The position numbers and the translations under genes are program-made. From assembly GCF_001955715.1 (NCBI RefSeq), contig NZ_CP019239.1, positions 3,162,001-3,226,000 of the forward strand: a stretch of 64,000 bases of DNA, given 5' to 3'. The notes beneath the pieces are model-generated. The model saw only the letters and a program-made list of their open reading frames with translations. It was not told where the DNA came from and did not search any database. This DNA is from Rhodoferax saidenbachensis. GTDB taxonomy: Bacteria; Pseudomonadota; Gammaproteobacteria; Burkholderiales; Burkholderiaceae_C. This document shows, piece after piece, positions 16,944 through 26,428 of this stretch; the stretch's first letter is position 1, and each line of letters opens with the position of its first letter.

Positions 16944-17668
16944 GCCATACGCCCCTGCACCGACTGCACGTTGAACATATAGCCGGCGCCCCGCACCGTC
17001 TTGATCATCGAAGGTTCGTCCGGATCATCGGCCAGCTTTTGCCGCAGGCGCGAAACCAGCAAATCAATGCTGCGTTCAAACGCATCCATGGCGCGGCCCC
17101 GTGCCTGCTCCATCAACTGGTCGCGGCTGAACAGGCGGCGCGGCGTTTGCAAAAAGGTGGTCAGCAGGCGGAACTCTGCGTTGGACAACGCCACCACCAG
17201 CCCGGTGGGCGAGGTCAGGCAACGGTCTTCACGGTGCAGCTCCCAGCCGTCAAAACACACCACGTCACTGCGCGCCGGGTTGGATGCAGCATCGCTTTGC
17301 GCTGCGCGGCGCAACACCGTTTGGATGCGTGCCACCAGCTCGCGCGGCTCAAAGGGTTTGCTGACATAGTCATCGGCACCATTTTCCAGCCCAACCACTC
17401 GGTCAAAGGTATTGGAGCGGGCCGTGAGCATGATGACCGGCAGGCGCGAGTGCTGGCGGATTTCACGCGACAGCACCAGGCCGTCGGTTCCGGGCAGCAT
17501 CACGTCCAGCACGACCAGATCGATCGGATGGCTGTCCAGTTGGGTACGCATGCTGTCACCGTCGCAGGCCACGTGGGCGACGAAGTTGAAACGTGTCAGG
17601 TATTCCCCCAGCAGACTGGTGATCTCGGTGTCGTCATCCACGATCAGGATATGGGCGGCGGATTGCAT
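16931..17668 (-). CDS. OmpR-family response regulator
   Basis: This is a DNA-binding response regulator of 245 residues. The receiver domain shows the acidic pocket IVDDD, phospho-acceptor Asp55 in VVLDVMLPG, LTA and the KPFEPREL switch lysine. The C-terminal winged helix ends GAGYMFNVQSVQG. It is the first gene of the pair and overlaps the kinase start. It is transcribed away from the EF-hand gene and efflux operon, which makes those plausible targets. Confidence 0.93.
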   Translation of the reverse strand: MQSAAHILIVDDDTEITSLLGEYLTRFNFVAHVACDGDSMRTQLDSHPIDLVVLDVMLPGTDGLVLSREIRQHSRLPVIMLTARSNTFDRVVGLENGADDYVSKPFEPRELVARIQTVLRRAAQSDAASNPARSDVVCFDGWELHREDRCLTSPTGLVVALSNAEFRLLTTFLQTPRRLFSRDQLMEQARGRAMDAFERSIDLLVSRLRQKLADDPDEPSMIKTVRGAGYMFNVQSVQGRMAWRA

Positions 17669-17771
17669 CGGTGAAACGTCCTTGGAAGCAAATCAGTGTA
17701 GGGAAAACCTGTCTTTTTGAGGTTTAGAAAAGACCGGGAATGCCGTGCCTGTTAGCGCTTACCCACCGGCT

Positions 17772-17793
17772 TTTGTACCAAGGCCGGTACAAA
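17772..17793. promoter_or_regulatory. 22-bp perfect dyad between the regulator and EF-hand genes
   Basis: TTTGTACC, AAGGCC, GGTACAAA: 8-bp arms with a self-complementary centre except for its A/A and C/C ends. It lies in the 226-bp divergent region, about 100 bp from each start codon. It is a candidate operator controlling one or both directions. Confidence 0.45.
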
Positions 17794-17894
17794 GCGGACA
17801 AAACAGCGTTACGCACGTGTCCAAGAATGGACCTGTCGCCTCACGCCTGCTTTGGGCTGGGTGACATCGCACTCCAACCCAGAAAGGATTCACC

Positions 17895-18716
17895 ATGAGC
17901 TCCATCAATGGTGTCAGTGGCTCAAGCAATGCTTGGGCCGCACTGAACACCCAAAGACAGGCCAAGATGTTCGCCAAAGTTGACACCGACAGCAGTGGCG
18001 GCGTTGACAAGGCAGAACTGCAAACCATGCTGAGTGACATCAGCAAGAAAACCGGTGTCAGCATCAGCGGCAGCGCTGACGAGACATTCAGCACTATGGA
18101 CAGCAATGGCGATGGCCAGCTCAACAGCGACGAGCTGTCCAAGGGCATGCAAAGCCTGATGCCAGCACCATCGTCCACCGTGGACTTCGCCCAGGCACGC
18201 GCCGGCGCGCAAGGTGAGCCGTCCGACGATCTGTTTGCCAAGCTCGACACCAACGGCGATGGCAGCGTCGACAAGGGCGAGCTCACCGTCCTGACCGACA
18301 AGATCAAGTCCGACACGGGTAAAGACGCTACAGAAGCCTTCAGCAAGCTGGACTCCGATGGCGACGGCAAACTCACCCAGTCGGAGTTTGCGGCTGGCCG
18401 TCCTGACAAAGCGGCCCAAGGCGGTGGCACCCCACCCGCGGGCGGGCCGGGTGGACCCGGCGGCGCGGGGGGCAGCAAGTCGGCCTCTGCGGATAACACC
18501 ACCACTTACGACACGCTGGATACCAACCAGGACGGTACGGTGTCTGAACTGGAACGCCTGGTCGGCGAGATCCAGAACGCGTCGACCGCTGCATCGGGTG
18601 ACGCTGCCGACAACAGCGCCAGCCTGGACATCGCCAAACTGGCCAAGCAGTTGTATGCACAGCTCTCCAACGGCTGGACGCAACAAAACCAGAGCACGCT
18701 CAGTGCCATGGCCTGA
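17895..18716 (+). CDS. EF-hand protein with five calcium-binding loops
   Basis: This is a predicted calcium-binding protein of 273 residues. Five EF-hand loops are visible at about 30-41, 69-80, 118-129, 153-164 and 209-220; examples are DTNGDGSVDKGE and DSDGDGKLTQSE. Each has Asp at position 1, Gly at 6 and Glu at 12; loop 1 has Ser at position 5. A Gly/Pro-rich linker (about 176-195) separates loops 4 and 5. No signal peptide or membrane segment is seen, so location is unknown. AAAGGA stands 6 bases before the ATG. It lies between a two-component system and an efflux operon, suggesting a calcium or envelope-stress link. Confidence 0.85.
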   Translation: MSSINGVSGSSNAWAALNTQRQAKMFAKVDTDSSGGVDKAELQTMLSDISKKTGVSISGSADETFSTMDSNGDGQLNSDELSKGMQSLMPAPSSTVDFAQARAGAQGEPSDDLFAKLDTNGDGSVDKGELTVLTDKIKSDTGKDATEAFSKLDSDGDGKLTQSEFAAGRPDKAAQGGGTPPAGGPGGPGGAGGSKSASADNTTTYDTLDTNQDGTVSELERLVGEIQNASTAASGDAADNSASLDIAKLAKQLYAQLSNGWTQQNQSTLSAMA

Positions 18717-18730
18717 CGTTGCCTAGTGCA

Positions 18731-18762
18731 TCCCACCGTGGCGGCACTGCACCACGGTGGGA
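18731..18762. promoter_or_regulatory. 11-bp perfect inverted repeat before the efflux operon
   Basis: TCCCACCGTGG and CCACGGTGGGA are separated by 10 nt. No T run follows, so it is not a classical terminator. It sits between the EF-hand stop and the first efflux gene and could be an operator or an mRNA-stabilising hairpin. Confidence 0.4.
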
Positions 18763-18874
18763 CCTTCACGAATCTTTACGCTGAAGACATGGCAGCCACA
18801 TTCGCATCGGGACAATGGGCAGTGTGCTTCACCGAACAGTCCAAAGCGGTGTGGTGCCGTACATTGAACGTTCC

Positions 18875-20311
18875 ATGCCCACGCCAAAACCACACTACAC
18901 GCCCTTTGCCCACCCCACGCCGCTACGTCTGCATGCGCTGGCCTGGACCCTGACACTTCCGCTGGTCCTGTCCGGCTGTGCCTCCTGGCTGCCCCAGCGT
19001 GCGCTGGGCCCTGACACAACGCCTGTGCCAACCAGTTGGTCCACGGCGGCATCCAACGCAGGCACGACCAGCCCGACTGCGCTGGCCCAGTGGTGGCAGG
19101 GCTTTAACGATCCTTTGCTGACCACACTGGTCACCCAGGCGCTGCAAGCGAATACCAGTGTGCGCACCGCACAAGCGGCGTTGCAGCAGTCGCGTGCGCT
19201 GCGCGATGTCAAAGACGCCAACATGCTGCCCGGCGCCAACGGCTCCGCGTCTGCACAACGCAGCCAGACCGACAGCAACGCCGCCACCAACAGCTTCCGT
19301 GCCGGGCTGGACGCCAGTTGGGAGCCCGACATCTTTGGCGGCAAACGCAACAGCCTGAATGCCACCGAGGCCGACGCATTGGCCTCTGAGGCTTCGCTGG
19401 GCGACGTGCAGGTGTCCGTGGCTGCCGAGGTGGCGTTGAACTACATCCAGTTGCGCGGCCAGCAGGCCCAATTAGCCATTGCCATCAGCAACCTGGCCAG
19501 CCAGCAGGAGACTCTGCAACTCACCGACTGGCGCGCGCAGGCCGGGTTGATCACGTCATTGGAAGTCGAACAGGCCCGCACGTCCACCGAGCAGACCAGT
19601 GCACAAATCCCCTCACTGGAATCCAGCATTGCGCAGACACGGCACGCACTCGCGCTGTTGACGGGTCAGGCGCCCGACGCACTGCAGGCGCAACTGGAAG
19701 CGACCCAGCCCATCCCATTGGCGCCCGACAACCTGGCGCTGTCGATACCCGCCCAAACGCTGCGCCAGCGGCCCGATGTCCGCGCGGCCGAGCACCGCAT
19801 CACCGGCGCGCTGGCCCGTGTGTCGGCGGCCGACGCAGCGCGTTACCCCAGCTTTTCCATCGGTGGCTCCGTCGGGCTCAATGCGCTGACGCTGGCTGGG
19901 TTGAGCAGCGGCGCGACCGTCGTCAGTTCACTGCTCGCCAGTGTGTCGGTTCCGCTGTTTGACGGCGGCGCCGCCAAAGCCCAGGTGCGCGCGCAGGAGG
20001 CTGCGCTGGAACAGGCCCGCGTGGCCTACCAGACCGTGGTGCTGACCGCGCTGAAGGATGTGGAAGACGCGCTGGTGGCCCTGCGCGGCGACCGGGCGCG
20101 CCTGGTGCGGCTAGAGGCCGCCGCCGAGGCGTCTGCCAACGCCGCCCTGATGGCCCAGCAACGGTATGCCAGCGGGCTGATTGACTTCCAGGTGGTGCTG
20201 CAAACCCAGCGCACCGTGATGAGCGCACAAGACGCTGTGGCCAGCGCACGCGCCAGCATCAGCTCCGACCATGTGCGCCTGTACAAGGCACTGGGCGGGG
20301 GCTGGGTCTGA
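18875..20311 (+). CDS. NodT/OprM-type outer-membrane efflux lipoprotein
   Basis: This is an outer-membrane channel of the RND/ABC tripartite efflux type, 478 residues. ATG 18875 gives a signal peptide ending in the lipobox LVLSGC, so the mature protein is lipidated. The two outer-membrane-efflux repeats are visible, with the typical stretches FNDPLLTTLVTQALQANTSV and ASWEPDIFGGKRNSL in the first half and RQRPDVRAAEHRI and SVPLFDGGAAKAQVRAQEAA in the second. It is the first of four genes forming a MacAB-like system: channel, adaptor, ATPase and permease. Confidence 0.92.
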   Translation: MPTPKPHYTPFAHPTPLRLHALAWTLTLPLVLSGCASWLPQRALGPDTTPVPTSWSTAASNAGTTSPTALAQWWQGFNDPLLTTLVTQALQANTSVRTAQAALQQSRALRDVKDANMLPGANGSASAQRSQTDSNAATNSFRAGLDASWEPDIFGGKRNSLNATEADALASEASLGDVQVSVAAEVALNYIQLRGQQAQLAIAISNLASQQETLQLTDWRAQAGLITSLEVEQARTSTEQTSAQIPSLESSIAQTRHALALLTGQAPDALQAQLEATQPIPLAPDNLALSIPAQTLRQRPDVRAAEHRITGALARVSAADAARYPSFSIGGSVGLNALTLAGLSSGATVVSSLLASVSVPLFDGGAAKAQVRAQEAALEQARVAYQTVVLTALKDVEDALVALRGDRARLVRLEAAAEASANAALMAQQRYASGLIDFQVVLQTQRTVMSAQDAVASARASISSDHVRLYKALGGGWV

Positions 20312-20359
20312 TCCCCGCACACGCCCCTTATTAACTATTTTTGCAAGCTCTTCGCCACC

Positions 20360-21706
20360 ATGAACAACCCACCCGATTCCACCTCCGGCAACGGCGCCAA
20401 CCGCGCCCTGCCCTCCACCGCTGCCGTACAGGCTCTGCTGGACGAAGCGCCCGCCCAGGTCTGGTGGCGCCGCACTACGGTGTGGGCCACCGTAATCGCC
20501 GTCTTGCTGGCTGTGGGCGTGTTCTTTTTCTGGCAAGCGCGCAGCAAAGCCAATGCCGCGCCGGTGTACGTCACAGAAGCCGTAGGCCAGGGCAACCTGA
20601 CACTCACGGTGGCAGCCAACGGCACATTGCAACCTACTCGCTTGGTGAGTATCGGCAGTGAGTTATCGGGCACGGTGCTGCGTGTGTTGGTGGACGTGAA
20701 TGACAAGGTCAAAAAAGGCCAGGTACTGGTGGAGCTGGACACCGCCAAACTCAACGACCAGGTGACCCGTTCGCGCGCCGCATTGGGCGCTGCCAACTCG
20801 GCGGTGGCGCAATCCGCCGCTACGGTGAAAGAAGCACGTAGCAACTTTGCGCGGCTGGAAGAAGTAGCCCGCCTGTCGGGCGGCAAGGTGCCCTCCAAGG
20901 CCGAGCTGGACACTGGCCGCGCCACGCTGGACCGCGCACTGGCCGACGAAGCCAGCGCCCGCGCCAATGTCACGCAAGCCCAAGCCACCGCCGCTACCGA
21001 TGAAACCAACCTCTCCAAAGCTTCGATCCGCTCCCCCATCGACGGCATGGTGCTCAGCCGCACGGTGGACCCCGGCAATGCCGTGGCCGCATCGCTGCAA
21101 GCCGTCACCCTGTTCACGATTGCAGAGGACCTGAGCAAGCTGCGCCTGCAGGTGAATATCGACGAGGCCGATGTGGGCTCGGTGCAGGTGGGGCAAAAGG
21201 CGACATTCACCGTCAGCGCTTATCCATCGCGCAAATTCCCCGCAACCACCACCCGCGTGGCCTATGGCTCCACCACCACCGACAACGTGGTCACTTATCT
21301 CACCCAACTCGAAGTCAACAACAGCGACCTGACGCTGCGCCCAGGCATGACAGCATCGAGCACCATCACCTCGACCGAACGAACCAACGTGCTGCTGGTG
21401 CCCAACACCGCATTGCGCTTCAGCCCTGCCGCAGCCGATGGCGCCAGCAGCGCGGCCGGTGCGGCATCCAGCGGCGGCGGCATTGTTGGCAGCCTGATGC
21501 CACGTATGCCGCGCAACGGACAGCGCGCCAAATCGGCCGGGGGCAGCAGCCCAAGCAAACAGGTGTGGGTGTTGCGTGAAGGCATCCCTGTGGCGGTGGC
21601 CATCACCACCGGTATCACCGACGGGCGCATGACCGAAATCACCGGCGGTGATTTGCAGGCGGGCGTGCAGGTGATCACTGACCAACGCAGTGGCAAAGCA
21701 CCATGA
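20360..21706 (+). CDS. macA: MacA/HlyD-family periplasmic adaptor
   Basis: This is a membrane-fusion protein linking the inner-membrane ABC permease to the outer-membrane channel. The 448-residue protein has one N-terminal membrane anchor (VWATVIAVLLAVGVFFFWQ, about 39-57), a biotinyl-lipoyl-like half motif (GTVLRVLVDVNDKVKKGQVL), a coiled-coil hairpin with VTRSRAALGAANSAVAQSAA, the second lipoyl half (IRSPIDGMVLSRTVDPGNAV) and beta-barrel domains. A Ser/Gly/Ala-rich insert (about 350-385) is unusual. Its stop overlaps the ATPase start by 4 bp (ATGA). Confidence 0.9.
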   Translation: MNNPPDSTSGNGANRALPSTAAVQALLDEAPAQVWWRRTTVWATVIAVLLAVGVFFFWQARSKANAAPVYVTEAVGQGNLTLTVAANGTLQPTRLVSIGSELSGTVLRVLVDVNDKVKKGQVLVELDTAKLNDQVTRSRAALGAANSAVAQSAATVKEARSNFARLEEVARLSGGKVPSKAELDTGRATLDRALADEASARANVTQAQATAATDETNLSKASIRSPIDGMVLSRTVDPGNAVAASLQAVTLFTIAEDLSKLRLQVNIDEADVGSVQVGQKATFTVSAYPSRKFPATTTRVAYGSTTTDNVVTYLTQLEVNNSDLTLRPGMTASSTITSTERTNVLLVPNTALRFSPAAADGASSAAGAASSGGGIVGSLMPRMPRNGQRAKSAGGSSPSKQVWVLREGIPVAVAITTGITDGRMTEITGGDLQAGVQVITDQRSGKAP

Positions 21707-22457
21707 CTGCGCTTCCACTGATTTCCCTGCGCGGCGTCACCAAAACCTACGGCGAAGGCGCCACCGCATTGCAAGCACTCAAAGGGGTAGATCTGGACAT
21801 TGCGGCGGGTGACTTTGTGGCCATCATGGGCCCCAGCGGTTCGGGCAAATCCACCGCGATGAACACGCTGGGCTGCCTGGACAGCCCCACCACCGGCGAA
21901 TACCTGTTCAACGGCGTGCATGTGGAGAGCCTGTCGCGTGACCAGCGCGCGCGTTTGCGCAGGCGTTTTCTGGGTTTTGTGTTCCAGGGCTTCAACCTGC
22001 TGGCACGCACCTCGGCGCAGGAGAACGTGGAACTGCCGTTGCTGTACCGCGGTGAATCCGCCAGCGCGCGCCGTGCGGCAGCGAGCAAGGCCTTGGCATC
22101 CGTCGGACTGGCGGGTTGGGAACACCATACGCCCGCAGAGTTGTCCGGCGGGCAACAGCAGCGCGTAGCGATTGCCCGCGCCATCGTCACCGAGCCCGCC
22201 GTGCTGCTGGCCGATGAACCCACCGGCAATCTGGACACCAAACGCAGCGGCGAGATCATGGACTTGCTGTGGGGCCTGAACGTGAACTTGGGCATTACCG
22301 TGCTGATGGTCACCCACGAGGCCGACATGGCCGCCTATGCCAAGCGCATCGTGCGTTTTGTGGACGGCGTGGTGGAGAGTGACATCCCCAACGAACACCC
22401 CACGGCGCTTGGCCACACCACCATGCCGCAGACCACCGCTTTGGCAGAGGCTCCCTG

Positions 22458-22458
<1 letters not shown>
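21703..22458 (+). CDS. MacB-type ABC exporter ATPase subunit
   Basis: This is a cytoplasmic ATPase of 251 residues from the LolD/MacB class. Walker A is GPSGSGKSTAMNTLG, signature LSGGQQQRVAIARAI, Walker B VLLADEPTGNLD, then VTHEADMAAYA. In E. coli MacB the ATPase and membrane part are fused; here they are separate genes, as in Bacillus YknYZ. It starts with a 4-bp overlap with the adaptor gene and overlaps the permease by 1 bp. Confidence 0.93.
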
Positions 22459-23660
<1,202 letters not shown>

Positions 23661-23666
23661 TTTATA

Positions 23667-23730
23667 GGTAAAAATGGGCTGTAGCCCCCGCTGCAATTGC
23701 GCAAGCAGCTACTTTTTTGATAGCAATTCG
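23667..23730 (-). repeat. dispersed repeat, copy 5 (supplies purN stop)
   Basis: This is the best-preserved copy: AAATGGGCTGTAGCCCCC, then TTGCGCAAGCAGCTACTTTT, then TTGATAGCAA. It lies between the efflux permease and purN, and its TAG ends the purN reading frame. Confidence 0.85.
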
Positions 23731-24302
23731 GCAATCGCACGCGGGTACAGCAGATGCTCCTGGCTCAGTACCCGGGCCGCCAGCGTGGCTGCCGTGTCAC
23801 CCGGCAACACCGGCACCACGGCCTGCGCCAGCGTCGCGCCATGGTCCAGCTCGGCGGTGACCTGGTGCACCGTGGCACCGGCCACCTGGCAGCCAGCGTC
23901 CAGCGCGCGCTGGTGCGTGTTCAGCCCGGGGAATGCGGGTAAGAGCGAGGGGTGGATATTCACCAGCCGCCCGGCGTAATGCGCCACAAAACCCGGCGTG
24001 AGAATGCGCATGAAACCGGCCAGCACCACCAGCACAGGCGCATCGGGCGCGTCAAAACGGTCTATCACTTCCATCAAGGCCGCGTCAAATGCATCCCGTG
24101 AGGCAAAGGCTTTGTGGTCCAGCGTCTCTGTCGCAATGCCCTGCGCCTGGGCAAACTGCAGGCCCTGCGCATCAGCGCGGTTGCTGATGACTGCGGCCAC
24201 ACGGGCGCCGTAAAGGTCTTGCCAGTTGTCGCGCCGGGCCGCATCCACGATGGCCGCCATGTTGGAGCCGCCGCCTGAGATCAAAATGACGATGTTTTTC
24301 AT
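23709..24302 (-). CDS. purN: phosphoribosylglycinamide formyltransferase
   Basis: This is the third step of purine synthesis: it transfers a formyl group from 10-formyl-THF to GAR. The 197-residue protein has the start [17 protein letters not shown], the catalytic triad in [13 protein letters not shown] and in [17 protein letters not shown], and is full length. Its last residues, ELLSKK, and its TAG stop come from a copy of the dispersed repeat. The start codon is only 13 bp from that of the divergent yceH gene. Confidence 0.95.
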   Translation of the reverse strand: MKNIVILISGGGSNMAAIVDAARRDNWQDLYGARVAAVISNRADAQGLQFAQAQGIATETLDHKAFASRDAFDAALMEVIDRFDAPDAPVLVVLAGFMRILTPGFVAHYAGRLVNIHPSLLPAFPGLNTHQRALDAGCQVAGATVHQVTAELDHGATLAQAVVPVLPGDTAATLAARVLSQEHLLYPRAIAELLSKK

Positions 24303-24315
24303 ACCGGCCCGAATT

Positions 24316-25023
24316 ATGACAATGCCCTCTGCCAACGACTCTCCTTCCACCTCCAACGACGCGCCCGCACCCCTGCAACTGGATGCCATAGAAGCCCGCG
24401 TACTGGGCACACTGATGGAAAAAGCCCGTACCGTGCCCGACAGCTACCCGCTGTCGCTCAACGCGCTGCTACTGGGCTGCAACCAGAAAACCAGCCGCGA
24501 GCCGTTCATGGAGTTGGTCGAAGCCGACGTGGTCAGCGCACTGGAAAAACTCAAGGAAGCCGGCCTGGTGCACGAAACCAGTGGCGGGCGCACGGTCCGC
24601 TTTACGCACAACTTCCAGCGCGGCGTGGGTGTGCCCGAGCAATCCGCTGTGCTGCTGGGCCTACTGATGCTGCGCGGGCCGCAAACGGCCGCAGAGCTGC
24701 GCCTGAACAGCGAGCGCTGGTACAAGTTTGCCGACGTCTCGTCGGTCGAAGGATTTCTGGAAGAGCTACAGGAGCGCGCGCAGGCCAAAGGTGGGCCGCT
24801 GGCAGTGAAACTACCCAAAGCACCGGGAGCCCGGGAGCAGCGCTGGGCGCATTTGTTGTGCGGCCCGGTGGAGGCCGGCGCGGCGACCCCAGGCGCCGCG
24901 AGTGCCAGCAACGCCACCGCACTGGAACGCATTGCGCGGCTGGAGGAGGAAGTGCTCCAATTGCGCGAAGCCATGCAAAAACTGTGCACCGAGCTCGGCT
25001 TGTCGCCGTTTGGACAGGCATAA
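24316..25023 (+). CDS. yceH: YceH/UPF0502 (DUF480) family protein
   Basis: This is a conserved cytoplasmic protein of unknown function, 235 residues. Two winged-helix-like DUF480 repeats are visible ([20 protein letters not shown] and [20 protein letters not shown]), with the diagnostic [20 protein letters not shown]. The C-terminus is a predicted coiled coil ([19 protein letters not shown]). ATG 24316 and ATG 24322 are both possible starts. It diverges from purN with almost no space between the starts. Confidence 0.9.
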   Translation: MTMPSANDSPSTSNDAPAPLQLDAIEARVLGTLMEKARTVPDSYPLSLNALLLGCNQKTSREPFMELVEADVVSALEKLKEAGLVHETSGGRTVRFTHNFQRGVGVPEQSAVLLGLLMLRGPQTAAELRLNSERWYKFADVSSVEGFLEELQERAQAKGGPLAVKLPKAPGAREQRWAHLLCGPVEAGAATPGAASASNATALERIARLEEEVLQLREAMQKLCTELGLSPFGQA

Positions 25024-25142
25024 ACGAACGCCCGTGCTAAAACCGGGGAATGCGCACAGCGCTCCCGGTTTCAGCGCAAGCTGACAAGTGCCCGCAGGGC
25101 TTGTCATGCTGGAGCTAAAAAAGACTTTTATCGGAGACCCCC
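25024..25142 (+). promoter_or_regulatory. gap with two hairpins before the acyl-CoA dehydrogenase genes
   Basis: AAACCGGG at 25040-25047 pairs with CCCGGTTT at 25064-25071, and TGACAAG at 25082-25088 pairs with CTTGTCA at 25100-25106 with an inner CCC/GGG. The first may end yceH transcription despite lacking a T run. The second could be an operator for the following operon. GGAGA precedes the next ATG. Confidence 0.4.
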
Positions 25143-26324
25143 ATGGATTTGGCATTTACCCCCGAAGAACAAAAATTCCGCGAAGAAATTCGCGCCTGGG
25201 TGGCAGAGAACCTGCCCAAAGACATTTCCCACAAGGTGCACAACGCCCTGCACCTGACCCGTGACGACCTGCAGCGCTGGGCCAAGATCCTGGGTAAAAA
25301 GGGATGGCTGGGACACGCCTGGCCCAAGGAATTTGGCGGCCCGGGCTGGAACTCCATCCAGAAACACCTGTTTGAAGAAGAATGTGCGCTGGCCGGTGCG
25401 CCACGCGTGATTCCTTTCGGCCCGGTGATGGTGGCCCCGGTCATCATAGCGTTTGGCAATGCCGAGCAGCAAAAGCGCTTTTTGCCAGGCATCGCGAGTG
25501 GCGAAGTCTGGTGGAGCCAGGGTTACAGCGAGCCAGGCTCCGGCTCCGATCTGGCCTCGGTCAAAACCCGCGCCGAACGCCAGGGCGACAAGTACATCGT
25601 CAACGGCCAAAAGACCTGGACTACGCTGGGCCAGTACGGCGAATGGATTTTCTGCCTGGTCCGCACCAGCACCGAAGGCAAGCCACAAACCGGCATCTCC
25701 TTCCTGCTGATCGACATGAAATCGCCTGGCGTCACCGTGCGCCCCATCATCATGCTGGACGGTGGCCACGAAGTGAACGAAGTGTTCTTCGACAACGTCG
25801 AAGTACCGGCGGAGAACCTGATTGGTGAAGAGAACAAGGGCTGGACCTATGCCAAACATCTGCTCTCGCACGAGCGCACCAACATTGCCGATGTGAACCG
25901 CACCAAGCGCGAACTCGAGCGCCTCAAACGCATCGCCAAGGCCGAAGGCCTCTGGGACGACACACGCTTCCGTGACGAAGTGGCCAAGCTCGAAGTGGAC
26001 GTGATCGCCCTCGAAATGATGGTCATGCGCGTGCTGGCCGCAGAGACATCGGGCAAACAATCGCTGGACGTGGCAGGCTTGCTGAAGATCCGCGGCAGCG
26101 AAATCCAGCAGCGCTACAGCGAACTGATGATGCTGGCCGCCGGCCCCTACGCGATCCCGTTGATCCGCGAGGCGATGGAAGCCGGCTGGCAAGGCGACTT
26201 CCCAGGCGGAGCATTGGGCAACGCACCACTGGCATCGACCTACTTCAATCTGCGCAAGACCACCATCTACGGCGGCTCCAACGAAGTGCAACGCGGCATT
26301 GTTTCGCAAGTTGTTCTTGGCTGA
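25143..26324 (+). CDS. acyl-CoA dehydrogenase, pimeloyl-CoA dehydrogenase large-subunit type
   Basis: This is a flavoprotein that introduces an alpha-beta double bond into an acyl-CoA thioester and passes electrons to ETF. The 393-residue protein has the FAD/substrate motif WSQGYSEPGSGSDLASVKTR, the FAD-contact VNGQKTWTTLG and the C-terminal TIYGGSNEVQRGIVSQ. Its closest pattern is the large subunit of pimeloyl-CoA dehydrogenase (PimC). The following gene encodes the matching smaller dehydrogenase, suggesting a heteromeric enzyme for dicarboxylyl- or long-chain acyl-CoA. Start ATG 25143 has GGAGA 7 bases upstream. Confidence 0.88.
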   Translation: MDLAFTPEEQKFREEIRAWVAENLPKDISHKVHNALHLTRDDLQRWAKILGKKGWLGHAWPKEFGGPGWNSIQKHLFEEECALAGAPRVIPFGPVMVAPVIIAFGNAEQQKRFLPGIASGEVWWSQGYSEPGSGSDLASVKTRAERQGDKYIVNGQKTWTTLGQYGEWIFCLVRTSTEGKPQTGISFLLIDMKSPGVTVRPIIMLDGGHEVNEVFFDNVEVPAENLIGEENKGWTYAKHLLSHERTNIADVNRTKRELERLKRIAKAEGLWDDTRFRDEVAKLEVDVIALEMMVMRVLAAETSGKQSLDVAGLLKIRGSEIQQRYSELMMLAAGPYAIPLIREAMEAGWQGDFPGGALGNAPLASTYFNLRKTTIYGGSNEVQRGIVSQVVLG

Positions 26325-26340
26325 ACCGAGCAAGCAACTC

Positions 26341-26413
26341 CCGTTCGGGCTGAGCTTGTCGAAGCCCTGTAACAAACATCACCAATGCCCTTCGACAAGC
26401 TCAGGGCGAACGG
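26341..26413. repeat. REP-like inverted pair between the dehydrogenase genes
   Basis: CCGTTCGGGCTGAGCTTGTC (26341-) and GACAAGCTCAGGGCGAACGG (-26413) face each other across a 19-nt loop, with 27-nt arms that pair at all but one or two positions. This GAGCTTGTCGAAG-type element is a widespread bacterial REP-like sequence. Here it forms a large hairpin 15 bp before the next ATG, and may stabilise the upstream message or set the ratio of the two subunits. Confidence 0.85.
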
Positions 26414-26428
26414 TAAAAGGAAGACAAA

